A stretch of DNA of 64,000 nt, taken from assembly GCF_014195325.1 (NCBI RefSeq), contig NZ_JACIBK010000003.1:660626-724625 (forward strand), in the 5' to 3' direction. Positions 46,549 to 55,039 of the stretch are shown here, one piece after another. The stretch is from Rhizobium sp. BK650 (GTDB taxonomy: Bacteria > Pseudomonadota > Alphaproteobacteria > Rhizobiales > Rhizobiaceae). The position numbers and the translations under genes were made by a program. Below the pieces are notes generated by a model, which was given only the letters and a program-made list of their open reading frames with translations, was not told where the DNA came from and searched no databases. Position 1 is the stretch's first letter. Every line of letters begins with the position of its first letter.

Positions 46549-47042
46549 TTCGCCTCCGGGTGACGGAAATCGCCCGATTTGCCGCCGGATTTTTCAAGCA
46601 ATCGCACACCGCCGATTTCCATTGCCTTATCGGCCGCCTTGGCCATGTCGTAGATTGTGAGACAAGCGACCGAGACGGCGGTCAGCGCCTCCATCTCCAC
46701 ACCGGTCTTGCCGGTGAGCTTGGCGGTTGCGGTGACGCGCAGGCCGGGCAGGGCGGCGTCTTCCCCTATCTCGACCGTGACCTTTGTCAGCATCAGCGGA
46801 TGGCAGAGCGGAATGAGATCGGCGGTGCGCTTGGCGGCCATGATGCCGGCAAGGCGAGCGGTGCCGATGACATCACCCTTCTTGGCATTGCCTTGACGAA
46901 TGAGTGCAAGCGTTTCCGGCGCCATTTTTATGTGGCCCTCGGCAGTGGCGATGCGCACGGTCTCAGTCTTGTCGGAGACATCGACCATATGTGCCTCACC
47001 GGCGGCATCGATATGGGTGAGGCCGGGCTTCTCACCGCTCAT
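46545..47042 (-). CDS. moaC: Cyclic pyranopterin monophosphate synthase
   Basis: Second step of molybdenum cofactor synthesis, making cyclic pyranopterin from the MoaA product; 165 residues. The signature region [20 protein letters not shown] plus [13 protein letters not shown], and [20 protein letters not shown] plus KAADK are intact. The ATG at 47042 ([20 protein letters not shown]) is chosen; it is one base after the trpC stop. An ATG ten codons upstream would overlap trpC. moaA is not in the window. Confidence 0.96.
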   Translation of the reverse strand: MSGEKPGLTHIDAAGEAHMVDVSDKTETVRIATAEGHIKMAPETLALIRQGNAKKGDVIGTARLAGIMAAKRTADLIPLCHPLMLTKVTVEIGEDAALPGLRVTATAKLTGKTGVEMEALTAVSVACLTIYDMAKAADKAMEIGGVRLLEKSGGKSGDFRHPEAK

Positions 47043-47043
47043 G

Positions 47044-47856
47044 TCATTCGGCCGCGATAGCGGCTTCGCCAAACAGCAATGCGCGGGTGGCGGCAGTCAC
47101 GTCGTCCTTGCGCATCAAGCTTTCGCCGACGAGGAAGGTGTTGATCCTTACGGCCTGCAGGCGCTTGCAATCCTCATGGGTGAAGATGCCGCTTTCGCTG
47201 ACAAGGAGCTTGTCTGCCGGAACCATTGAAGCCAGCGTTTCGCTGACCGTCAGGCTAACCTCGAAGGTACGCAGATTGCGATTGTTGATGCCGACAAGCG
47301 GCGAGGAGAGTTTCAGGGCACGTTCCATTTCGGGCACGTCGTGAACCTCGACCAGCACATCCATGCCGAGTGAGAAGGCTTCGTCCTGCAAGCGTTCGGC
47401 ATCGTCATCGCTCAGCGAGGCCATGATCAGCAGAATGCAATCGGCGCCCCAGGCACGCGCCTCATGGACCTGATAGGTCTCGAACATGAAATCCTTGCGG
47501 AGCGCAGGCAGTGCGCAGGCGGCACGTGCCGCCGTCAGGAACTCCGGCGCGCCCTGGAAGCTCGGCGCATCAGTCAGCACCGAAAGGCAGGCGGCGCCAC
47601 CGGCTTCGTATGCCCTGGCGAGAACAGGCGGGTCGAAATCCGGACGGATGAGGCCCTTGGATGGGCTTGCCTTCTTGATCTCGGCGATCAGGCCGATCTC
47701 TCCGGCATCGCGCTTGGCGAGGAGCGCCTTGCGAAAGCCGCGCGGCGCGGACTGGCCGGCCTGCATGGCCTTCAGTTCGGCGAGTGAGGTCTTTGCCTTG
47801 GCGGCAGCGATTTCCTCACGCTTGTAGGCTTCGATCTTTTTCAGGATATCGGTCAT
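47044..47856 (-). CDS. trpC: Indole-3-glycerol phosphate synthase
   Basis: Fourth step of tryptophan synthesis; TIM barrel of 270 residues, not fused to TrpF. Motifs: [20 protein letters not shown] (catalytic Lys and Glu), [51 protein letters not shown] and [18 protein letters not shown]. Nine bases after trpD, one base before moaC. Tryptophan genes mixed with molybdenum cofactor genes is the usual rhizobial arrangement. Confidence 0.97.
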   Translation of the reverse strand: MTDILKKIEAYKREEIAAAKAKTSLAELKAMQAGQSAPRGFRKALLAKRDAGEIGLIAEIKKASPSKGLIRPDFDPPVLARAYEAGGAACLSVLTDAPSFQGAPEFLTAARAACALPALRKDFMFETYQVHEARAWGADCILLIMASLSDDDAERLQDEAFSLGMDVLVEVHDVPEMERALKLSSPLVGINNRNLRTFEVSLTVSETLASMVPADKLLVSESGIFTHEDCKRLQAVRINTFLVGESLMRKDDVTAATRALLFGEAAIAAE

Positions 47857-47865
47857 GAGACGATC

Positions 47866-48882
47866 CTAGTCGATATCGTTGGATACTGCGATCAGTTTGT
47901 CGAGTGCGGACGCGGTGGCGCCGCTATCGAGCGATTCCGTTGCGAGCTTCATTCCGTCGCGGATCGTCTGGGCCTTGCCGGCGATGACGAGCGATGCAGC
48001 AGCATTGGCGAGCGCGATATCGCGATAGGCGTTCTTGGCGCCGGCAAGCACTTCACGAAGGGCAGCTGCATTCACTACACCGTCACCGCCTTTGATATCG
48101 GCGAGCCGGCAGGGCGCCACGCCGAAATCGGCCGGCGACAGCTCGAAGGTGCGGATCTGGCCATTCTCAAGCGCGGCAACGCTGGTCTTGCCGGTCGTGG
48201 TGATTTCATCGAGTCCGTCTCCATGGACGACCCAAACGCTCTCGGAGCCGAGATCGCGCATGACTTCCGCAAGCGGCACGACCCATTGCGGCGCGAAGAC
48301 GCCGAGGAGCTGGCGCTTGACCCCGGCCGGATTGGAAAGCGGGCCAAGCAGATTGAAGATCGTGCGCGTGCCAAGTTCGACGCGCGTGGGACCGACGTGG
48401 CGCATGGCCGAATGATGCTGCTGCGCGAACATGAAGCCGACACCGGCCTCGGCGATGCAGCGGGAGATCATTTCCGGGCTGACCTCGAGATTGACGCCGA
48501 GTGCGGCAAGGCTGTCGGCAGCACCCGATTTCGAGCTCAGTGCACGGTTGCCGTGCTTGGCGACCGGAACGCCCGCGCCGGCGACGATCAGCGCCGCGAG
48601 CGTCGAGATATTGTAGGTGCCGCTGGCATCGCCGCCGGTGCCGACGATATCGATCGCGTCCTGAGGCGCTACGACCCGCAGCATCTTGGAGCGCATTGTG
48701 GTGACGGCGCCGACGATCTCGTCGACTGTCTCGCCGCGAACGCGGAGCGCCATCAGGAAGCCGCCGATCTGCGAAGGCGTTGCCTGGCCGGACATGAGGA
48801 TATCGAAGGCTTGGCGGGCCTCGTCACGGGTCAGTGGCTCGCGGCTTGCTGCCTTGGCCAAAAGCGGCTTCAGATCGGTCAT
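47866..48882 (-). CDS. trpD: Anthranilate phosphoribosyltransferase
   Basis: Second step of tryptophan synthesis, joining anthranilate to PRPP; 338 residues. Motifs: PRPP-binding [57 protein letters not shown] and GRTxxN-like [17 protein letters not shown]. The ATG at 48882 ([20 protein letters not shown]) begins the family sequence. It follows ppiD by 13 bases. trpE/G are elsewhere, so no leader-peptide attenuator is expected here and none is seen. Confidence 0.97.
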   Translation of the reverse strand: MTDLKPLLAKAASREPLTRDEARQAFDILMSGQATPSQIGGFLMALRVRGETVDEIVGAVTTMRSKMLRVVAPQDAIDIVGTGGDASGTYNISTLAALIVAGAGVPVAKHGNRALSSKSGAADSLAALGVNLEVSPEMISRCIAEAGVGFMFAQQHHSAMRHVGPTRVELGTRTIFNLLGPLSNPAGVKRQLLGVFAPQWVVPLAEVMRDLGSESVWVVHGDGLDEITTTGKTSVAALENGQIRTFELSPADFGVAPCRLADIKGGDGVVNAAALREVLAGAKNAYRDIALANAAASLVIAGKAQTIRDGMKLATESLDSGATASALDKLIAVSNDID

Positions 48883-48895
48883 GCGTCGCTTCCCC

Positions 48896-50788
48896 CTAGC
48901 GGACGGTCGCCTGTTCGGCGAGTTTCTGGTTGACCTGCGCGCCGTACTTGCTCTGCAACAGGTTGACCATCTGATCCAGAATATCGTCGCCGGCGGCATT
49001 TGCCATGGCGGTGATCTGCTGGTCCCGATTGTTCAGAGCATCGGTCGTCGGTTGGTCGTTGACCTCGGTGACTTTCAGCAGGATCTGCGTGCTCGGGTCT
49101 GCGCCAACAGCTCCTGCGACGGTATCGACAGGGCCAGAGAACGCGGCGTTGATGCCGGCGCGGCCGAGAACCGGATCGTCGGTGGAGCGCGTAAAGCCGC
49201 TCTTGCTTTCGACGGTAATGCCGAGCGGGGCGGCGATATCGGCGAGCGACGTGCCCTTCTGCGCCTGAGCCTTCAGCTCGTCTGCCTTCTTGGCAAGCTC
49301 GACCTTCTGCTGCTCGCCGGTCCAGTCCTGGACGGCTTTGTCACGCACCTCGGCGAGGGGGCGGTCGCGCTCCGGCATGATGTCGCGGACATCAAACCAG
49401 ACATAGCCGTCATTGCCGACGGAAATGGCAACCGCATCGGCGCCGACATCGGTCTTGAAGGCTTCCGGCAGAAGCTGCTGCTGGGCCGGGATATTCTTGA
49501 TCGGATTGCCGTCCTTGTCCGCACCCGTCATGTCGACCGCATCGATGACGACGGCCTTCAGCTTGAGCTGGTTGGCGATTTCCTCAAGAGACGTGCCGCC
49601 GGCGCGCATATCCTCGATGCGGTCGTGAACGTTGATGACTTCCTGCGAGGCATTGGCAACCGAAAGCTGCTTGCGCAGTTCTTCCTTGACCTCGTCGAAG
49701 CTCTTGGTGCTCTCCGGCTTGATATTGGTTACGCGCAAGATCACGGGACCGAAAGTACCATCCACGACAGCCGTAGTGCCGCCGTCCGACTTCACCGCGA
49801 AAGCGGCTTCGGCGACGGCCTGATCCGGAACCTTGTCCTTGGTGAATTCACCGAGAAGCACATCGCTCGCAGTCTTGCCCTGATCGGTGACGAGCTGGTC
49901 GAAGCTCGTGCCACTTTTCAGCGCGGTTTCAGCCGCATTGGCGAGATCCTTGCTGGCAAATGTCAGTTGCTCCAGCGTGCGGCTTTCCGGCGTCGTGTAG
50001 GTCGCCTTGGCCTTATTGAAGGCTTCCTTGATCTGATCGTCGGTGACGGTCGCAGGATCGGCGATGTCATCGGGCTGAAGCTTCAAATAGGCAATCTTGC
50101 GATATTCCGGCGCGCGGTATCGCTGCTTGACACCTTCGAACCATTTGGAGAGCACATCGTCAGCGGGCGCCTTGATCGGCTCGATATTCGCGTTGGTCAG
50201 CAGCAGATAATCGACGCTGCGGCTTTCGTTGCCATAAAGCTTCAGCGCGTTGACAAGCGTTGCCGGAGCCTGGAAGCCGTTGGAAACGGCATCGACGATC
50301 TGGCTGCGTACGGCGACCTTGCTGCGCTCCTTGATATAGTCGTCTTCGCGAATCCCGGCATTGCGCAGGCGCGAGGTGAAAAGCTGACGGTCGAATTGGC
50401 CGTTGACTGCCTTGAAAGCCGGATCGTCGCCGATCAACTGAGCAAGGCGATCTTCGGAGAGACCGAGGCCCATGTCGTCGGCGAGCTGATCGAGCGAGGC
50501 ACCAGCCACAAGCTGAGCAATAACCTGCTGCTCGACGCCGAAGGCGCGAGCCTGTTCAGGCGTCAGGCGCATGCCGAACTGCTGGCTCAGAGACGCAACC
50601 TGACGCTGATAGGCGAGACGGAATTCGTTGACGTCCACGTGCTGTTCTCCGACGGTGACAACCGTCGTACTGCTGCCGCCGTTTATCAGCTCACGCGACA
50701 CGCCCCAGATACCGAAGGAGGCGACGAGCAGGAGCAGGAGCAGCTTGGCAACCCAGGTCTGAGCAGCTCTTCTCAGAAAATGGAACAT
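48896..50788 (-). CDS. ppiD: Peptidyl-prolyl isomerase PpiD
   Basis: Membrane-anchored periplasmic chaperone/isomerase that helps outer-membrane protein folding; 630 residues. N-terminal helix ([20 protein letters not shown]), SurA_N-like chaperone domain, parvulin-type PPIase region (about 240-360, with [20 protein letters not shown]) and a long C-terminal helical domain. The parvulin core is degenerate, as in many PpiD proteins. First gene of the leftward five-gene operon; the promoter should lie in 50789-51006. Confidence 0.9.
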   Translation of the reverse strand: MFHFLRRAAQTWVAKLLLLLLVASFGIWGVSRELINGGSSTTVVTVGEQHVDVNEFRLAYQRQVASLSQQFGMRLTPEQARAFGVEQQVIAQLVAGASLDQLADDMGLGLSEDRLAQLIGDDPAFKAVNGQFDRQLFTSRLRNAGIREDDYIKERSKVAVRSQIVDAVSNGFQAPATLVNALKLYGNESRSVDYLLLTNANIEPIKAPADDVLSKWFEGVKQRYRAPEYRKIAYLKLQPDDIADPATVTDDQIKEAFNKAKATYTTPESRTLEQLTFASKDLANAAETALKSGTSFDQLVTDQGKTASDVLLGEFTKDKVPDQAVAEAAFAVKSDGGTTAVVDGTFGPVILRVTNIKPESTKSFDEVKEELRKQLSVANASQEVINVHDRIEDMRAGGTSLEEIANQLKLKAVVIDAVDMTGADKDGNPIKNIPAQQQLLPEAFKTDVGADAVAISVGNDGYVWFDVRDIMPERDRPLAEVRDKAVQDWTGEQQKVELAKKADELKAQAQKGTSLADIAAPLGITVESKSGFTRSTDDPVLGRAGINAAFSGPVDTVAGAVGADPSTQILLKVTEVNDQPTTDALNNRDQQITAMANAAGDDILDQMVNLLQSKYGAQVNQKLAEQATVR

Positions 50789-51006
50789 GGAAACGCGAAC
50801 CTCACATTATCATTGGCCCAAAAGGGCAGACATTCCGTCGTTCCATAAAACAAAGCTGCGAGGAAATGAAGGCTTGTCGCGCGAAAAGCTTATGGGTCTT
50901 GCACACGCTCTCGCTAGCCCGCTGCGGCCGACAAAAGATGCTTGATTGGGAACCTTTCCCGGTCTGATTTCGTTGATGCGGCATTCCACCTGAACAGGAG
51001 CAGACC

Positions 51007-51288
51007 ATGGCCGAACTGAAAACCGCTTCCGCCGAATCCACCGCTGCGCGGGTCAAGGCCGAAGTTGCCGCCGAAGATCTGTCCGCGCAGGTCGCCGCTT
51101 TGCGCGAAGACCTGGCCCGCCTTTCAGAGAGCGTAATCGCGCTGGGGCAGGGCGCCAAGACGGCAGTCGCCGATGAGGCCTCGGTCATGACCGAACGCTT
51201 GCGTGACAGAGTGCGCGAAGAGCCGCTGACTGCGATCGCCATTACTGCCGGCATCGCCTATGTCTTCGGCCTCCTCAGCCGGCGCTAA
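51007..51288 (+). CDS. DUF883/YqjD-like membrane-anchored protein
   Basis: Small protein of 93 residues: an Ala/Glu-rich amphipathic coiled helix (SAQVAALREDLARLSESVIA) followed by one C-terminal helix (LTAIAITAGIAYVFGLLSRR). This layout is that of ElaB/YqjD proteins, which tether inactive ribosomes to the membrane in E. coli stationary phase; similarity is by architecture, so function is inferred. An AGGAG site precedes the ATG. Converges with a GlsB-type stress gene. Confidence 0.75.
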   Translation: MAELKTASAESTAARVKAEVAAEDLSAQVAALREDLARLSESVIALGQGAKTAVADEASVMTERLRDRVREEPLTAIAITAGIAYVFGLLSRR

Positions 51289-51290
51289 CC

Positions 51291-51318
51291 AAAAAAAGCC
51301 GGACGCAGAACGTCCGGC
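51291..51318 (-). terminator. Terminator of GlsB-type gene
   Basis: GCCGGACG (51298-51305), loop CAGAA, CGTCCGGC (51311-51318). On the minus strand the stem is followed by seven T (51291-51297). It lies 34 bases beyond the leftward stop at 51352, three bases after the convergent gene's stop. Confidence 0.88.
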
Positions 51319-51351
51319 CCTCAATTTCCCGAGACTCTCTCCCGTGTCCGG

Positions 51352-51606
51352 TCAGCGGCGGATGACGCGTCCTAGCGCGATCAGGATGCATGCGCCGACA
51401 AAGCCCGTGATCAGGTATCCGAGCCAGCCGTTGAGCGGCTGGATGTGAAGGACACCCAGAATCCAATTGGCGACAATCGCGCCGACAATACCGAGCACTA
51501 TGTTCATGAACACGCCCATATTGCTGTTCATGAATTTCTCAGCCAGCCATCCGGCCAAGCCGCCGATAATGATGGCTGCAATCCAACCTACACCAGCATT
51601 TTCCAT
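51352..51606 (-). CDS. GlsB/YeaQ/YmgE family stress membrane protein
   Basis: Very small inner-membrane protein of 84 residues with three hydrophobic helices and the family pattern WIAAIIIGGLAGWLAEKFMN, NIVLGIVGAIVANWILGVL and LGYLITGFVGACILIALGRV. Family members are induced by stress, often general stress response, but their molecular role is unknown. The ATG at 51606 has GGAGGGAG before it. A second small leftward gene and a terminator lie upstream. Confidence 0.92.
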   Translation of the reverse strand: MENAGVGWIAAIIIGGLAGWLAEKFMNSNMGVFMNIVLGIVGAIVANWILGVLHIQPLNGWLGYLITGFVGACILIALGRVIRR

Positions 51607-51646
51607 GGCAATCTCCCTCCTGCCCAAACGTGAGATAGAACAATCG

Positions 51647-51671
51647 AAAAAAGTTCCCGCGGTGTCGCGGG
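51647..51671 (-). terminator. Terminator of 41-codon gene
   Basis: CCCGCG (51656-51661), loop GTGT, CGCGGG (51666-51671). On the minus strand this is followed by AAC and six T. It begins 11 bases past the stop of the small leftward gene at 51682. Confidence 0.75.
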
Positions 51672-51681
51672 CTTAGCGCTG

Positions 51682-51807
51682 TTAAGGATGAACGAATGTC
51701 ACCGCGTTGGAAAGCACGACAACCGCAATTTGAAACAACAGTCCTGAAAAGACCGGTGTGGCAAACTCTGAGTGAACATGAATCCTCCCATTAACGGAAG
51801 CAAACAT
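51682..51807 (-). CDS. Small membrane protein, 41 residues
   Basis: Short frame beginning MFASVNGRIHVHSEFATPVF, with one strong hydrophobic helix near the end (SGLLFQIAVVVLSNAVTFV). GAGGCGGTGA lies just before the ATG and a good terminator follows the stop within 11 bases, so it has the outline of a complete tiny gene. It lies between a stress-type GlsB gene and an FAD oxidoreductase gene. Not recognised as a known family; a competing frame with a GGGAGGA site at 51777 would give only 26 residues and is less convincing. The rest of 51607-51986 holds nothing else firm. Confidence 0.5.
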   Translation of the reverse strand: MFASVNGRIHVHSEFATPVFSGLLFQIAVVVLSNAVTFVHP

Positions 51808-51986
51808 AATTCACCGCCTCAACTGTGCAAGCCGCTCGTTAATGACTGTTAAAGTATACAATCTAGGTAAAATGGACCGCCTGACGACGGCGGAATGGAG
51901 TGTTCAATGTGTAGCCCTCAAGATCGTTACCGAAGCGTCTGTGGTGAGCGATAGCCGCCGATCAGTGGGTTTGCAGAACACTTACT

Positions 51987-53099
51987 TTATTTCGCAAGTC
52001 GCGCCACTTTCTGCCCAATGGCAAGCGAGGCGGTGAGGCCGGGGCTTTCAATTCCATAGAGAGCTACATAGCCTGGATGACCGGTTTGTTCCGGCCCCTG
52101 GATAACGAAGTCACCACCGCCACCTGCGTCCGGCCCGGCGATTTTCGGGCGGATTCCAGAGTAGGCGGGCTGCAGCGCACCGTCAGCCAGATCGGGCCAA
52201 TAGCGGCGGATTGCCGAATAGAATCCCTGCGCGCGGCTAGCATCGACATCGTAGTCGATCGCGTCAACCCATTCGACGTCAGGACCAAAACGTGCCTGGC
52301 CTGCAAGATCGAGTGTCAGATGCACGCCGAGCCCGCCGGGTTCAGGGACCGGGTAGATCAGCTGCTTTGCCGGCGCGCGGCCGGTCAATGCGAAATAGCA
52401 TCCTTTGGCGTAGTGACGTGACGGGATCGTGTTTACATTCAGGCCCAACAACCGTTCGGAAACCGTCCACGCATTCAGACCGGCGGCATTTACGACGAGA
52501 CGTGCTTGAATCACAACGGGATCGCGACCGCCGACGGACAAACGGATCTTGCCTTCGGCAAATTCGCCTTCGATGACAGGCGAATTGCATACGATGGCTC
52601 CGCCGTTGGCCTCTATGTCGGTAATGTAGGCTTGCATGAGACTGTGACTATCGATGATACCTGTCGACGGCGAGACAAGTGCTGCAAAGCCTCGGATCTG
52701 AGGCTCTCGAACGGAGAGCTCAACTGCATCGATCAGATAGCAGTCCTCCACTCCATTTGCTTCAGCCTGGCTGGACAGCTTTTCGAGATACCTGAGCTCC
52801 TGCTCACTGGATGCAACGACGAGCTTGCCGCAAGCTCTGTGGGGGATGTTCCGCTCCCGGCAATATTCGTAGAGCCTGTGTTTTCCGGCAACGCACAGCT
52901 TTGCCTTCAAGCTGCCGGTGGCATAGTAGAGCCCGGCATGGATGACTTCGCTGTTGCGTGCAGAAGTAACGCTGCCGGTCATAGGCTCCGCTTCCAAAAG
53001 AACCACCTCGCGTCCATTCATGGCAAGTTCGCGCGCTACGGCCAACCCCACGACACCTCCACCCACGATGACGCAGTCGAGGTCGAGTTCCTCCGCCAT
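51987..53099 (-). CDS. FAD-dependent oxidoreductase, L-2-hydroxyglutarate oxidase-like
   Basis: DAO-fold flavoprotein of 370 residues. The Rossmann motif CVIVGGGVVGLAVARELAMN begins at residue 9; ARNSEVIHAGLYYATGSLKA and GVHLTLDLAGQARFGPDVEW are characteristic of the LhgO/L2HGDH branch. The C-terminal FAD site is YGIESPGLTASLAIGQKVA. Likely oxidises L-2-hydroxyglutarate or a similar 2-hydroxy acid. Single gene; tRNA-Ser lies 154 bases upstream on the same strand. Confidence 0.87.
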   Translation of the reverse strand: MAEELDLDCVIVGGGVVGLAVARELAMNGREVVLLEAEPMTGSVTSARNSEVIHAGLYYATGSLKAKLCVAGKHRLYEYCRERNIPHRACGKLVVASSEQELRYLEKLSSQAEANGVEDCYLIDAVELSVREPQIRGFAALVSPSTGIIDSHSLMQAYITDIEANGGAIVCNSPVIEGEFAEGKIRLSVGGRDPVVIQARLVVNAAGLNAWTVSERLLGLNVNTIPSRHYAKGCYFALTGRAPAKQLIYPVPEPGGLGVHLTLDLAGQARFGPDVEWVDAIDYDVDASRAQGFYSAIRRYWPDLADGALQPAYSGIRPKIAGPDAGGGGDFVIQGPEQTGHPGYVALYGIESPGLTASLAIGQKVARLAK

Positions 53100-53253
53100 G
53101 AGATTCCCCTCTCATCGTCCAAATGCGGCGAGGGGCCTCCGATTTTTTGGTGGCCCGACAACGCAATCCAGCTTCAGGTATCGTCGGGTGAACCCATCTT
53201 CAAATCAAGAGGGTGCTGGGGTGGTATCGGTCCAGGATAGGACAATCTGAAGT

Positions 53254-53343
53254 TGGCGGAAGAGGTGGGATTCGAACCCACGGTACGGTTTCCCGCACGC
53301 CGGTTTTCAAGACCGGTTCCTTAAACCACTCGGACACTCTTCC
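53254..53343 (-). tRNA. tRNA-Ser (UGA)
   Basis: Cloverleaf on the minus strand, 90 bases with an encoded CCA. The acceptor stem GGAAGAG pairs with CTCTTCC, followed by discriminator G and CCA. The anticodon stem-loop CCGGT-CTTGAAA-ACCGG gives anticodon UGA. The T-arm has GGTTCGAATCC and there is a long variable arm (GTGCGGGAAACCGTAC), which marks a class II serine tRNA. Confidence 0.97.
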
Positions 53344-53789
53344 GTCTAGCTGGCCTGCCTCGTCTTCGCTGGAAGCGCTCGTTCTTGACGAGGCTACTTT
53401 CCCCGACGGGCAAATCGCTGTTTGGCAGGCTTTATAGCGGTTCGCGCTCCAGCGTCAATGCGTTCTGATAGATCGGACAACAATTGAAAAGATAGGCTGC
53501 TTGGTGTCTCGCGGCGGGACAGGGTAGCGGCCGCCAGCGGCAAGCCTGTCATCATCCGAAACGGTCCAAAATGCGGAAATACATGCAGGATTTCATTCCT
53601 GCACAGGTTAAAATCAATCAAATATTAACCATAATCATTAGAATTCGACCTATCGTGCCGAAATCGTTCGCAAATTCGCCACGATATCCACAAGATTAAA
53701 GTCTCGTTAGGCAGGCAGGGCATAAGGCAACTCCAACTCATTCACGGGTGAGTTCCTTAACCATAACGGTCTTTGACGGCGTGGGGCAT
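53344..53789. other. Intergenic region upstream of rlpA
   Basis: 446 bases between tRNA-Ser and rlpA. The 3' half is AT-rich and carries two TTAACCAT boxes, at 53627-53634 and 53757-53764, matching the half-site of the cell-cycle regulator CtrA. GGTTAA (53608-53613) and TTAACC (53627-53632) are inverted repeats. No gene is supported: the longest frames lack ribosome sites. Confidence 0.5.
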
Positions 53790-54956
53790 ATGAAACTGAA
53801 TTACGGGGCGGCGTCTTTCGCAACGACGGCACGGTGGCTGGCGATATCGGCCATGTGCGCAACAGTGGCGGCCTGCGGCACGACGCAGGCAGTTCCCAAG
53901 AAGAAATCCCACGGCAAGGAATATTTCTCCGAAAGCGAATATGGCGTTAAAGCCAGCCCGCGTGTTGCTACCGGCAACAATATCCCCAAGGGCGGTGGCC
54001 GCTATATGGTGGGTGACCCCTACGTTGTGAAAGGCAAGATGTATTACCCCAAGGAGGACTACTCCTATAACAAAGTGGGTATCGCTTCCTGGTACGGCTC
54101 GGCTTTCCACGGCCGTCTGACTGCCAATGGCGAAGTTTATGACCAGATGCATCTTTCCGCTGCCCATCCGACGTTTCCGCTGCCAAGCTATGCGCGCGTA
54201 ACCAATGTCGAAAACGGGTCGTCGATCATTGTACGCGTCAACGACCGCGGGCCGTATCATGAAGGCCGCATCATCGACCTCTCCAACAAGACTGCCTCCA
54301 TGCTCGACCTGCAGCACAGCGGCACCGGGAAGGTTCGCGTTCAATATGTCGGCAAGGCCCCGCTCGACGGACATGATATGCCCTATCTGATGGCCTCCTA
54401 TATTCCGAAGGGCAGCCGTCTTCCGGGCATCTATCCGGGCGAGGGTCAGATTGCGACTGGCGTAATGGTCGCCTCCAACAGCAAGAAGATCACCGGCGAT
54501 CAGCTTCAAAGCCTCGGCGATTATTCGAATCCGTCTCCTGCCAGTGTGCCGGTGCCATTCTCGTCGACGGCCTATGCAGGCTCTACGCCGAGCGCCAAGT
54601 ATCCAGGCTCCACGCCAAGCGCCAGGTATAATCCAGCTCCGGCTCCGCAACTGGCCCCTGTGCCGATGCAAGCACCGCCGGGGGGGCATTTCCTGACGCC
54701 GCCGCCCGCACCCTCCACGGGCGGGCAGACGATGGAACAGATGGTGGTTCTGCCGGAAATCGGACCCATTCCCTTTGAGCGTCCGAACGGCTGGTCGAAG
54801 GGCACGTCGCTGGCCATGGGCTACCAGGAAGACGTGACGACGGTGAACGTCCCACTCGCTTTCGATGCCGTGATGGTGCGCAACGACGGGCTCACCGAGG
54901 AGTCGATTCTCGCCTCCTTCAAGCGGCGTAACGGCGGCAGCGCAAAGGCGCGATAA
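53790..54956 (+). CDS. rlpA: Septal ring lytic transglycosylase RlpA family lipoprotein
   Basis: Outer-membrane lipoprotein of 388 residues that cleaves denuded peptidoglycan strands at the septum in characterised homologues. Lipobox AISAMCATVAACGTT with Cys near residue 30. The double-psi beta barrel has VGIASWYGSAFHGRLTANGE, THPTFPLP-like AAHPTFPLPSYARVTN and VRVNDRGPYHEGRIIDLS with the catalytic Asp. No SPOR domain; the tail instead is Pro-rich with a tandem nine-residue repeat (54579-54632). The ATG at 53790 follows GTGGGG. A D,D-carboxypeptidase gene follows after 83 bases. Confidence 0.9.
   Translation: MKLNYGAASFATTARWLAISAMCATVAACGTTQAVPKKKSHGKEYFSESEYGVKASPRVATGNNIPKGGGRYMVGDPYVVKGKMYYPKEDYSYNKVGIASWYGSAFHGRLTANGEVYDQMHLSAAHPTFPLPSYARVTNVENGSSIIVRVNDRGPYHEGRIIDLSNKTASMLDLQHSGTGKVRVQYVGKAPLDGHDMPYLMASYIPKGSRLPGIYPGEGQIATGVMVASNSKKITGDQLQSLGDYSNPSPASVPVPFSSTAYAGSTPSAKYPGSTPSARYNPAPAPQLAPVPMQAPPGGHFLTPPPAPSTGGQTMEQMVVLPEIGPIPFERPNGWSKGTSLAMGYQEDVTTVNVPLAFDAVMVRNDGLTEESILASFKRRNGGSAKAR
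54579..54632 (+). repeat. Tandem 27-base repeat inside rlpA
   Basis: Two copies of a 27-base unit (54579-54605 and 54606-54632) encoding GSTPSAKYP and GSTPSARYN. They differ at a handful of mostly silent bases, so the duplication is not brand new. Confidence 0.8.
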
Positions 54957-55039
54957 AAGCCTACAATAAAGTGTAATTGCATCGGCTTCCGGCTCGCTTT
55001 ACCCTCCTGAATCACCCCGCACGTTCAATGGGATTAGCG

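Noticed and set aside
48686..50848. Plus-strand frame of 720 codons opposite ppiD
   Set aside because: It is longer than ppiD itself but lacks any domain, has a repetitive Arg/Gly/Asp composition, and ppiD has a proper anchor and chaperone domain.
53584..53700. Short rightward frame before rlpA (Met-Arg-Lys-Tyr-Met start)
   Set aside because: No ribosome site and it lies over the AT-rich promoter region with TTAACCAT boxes.
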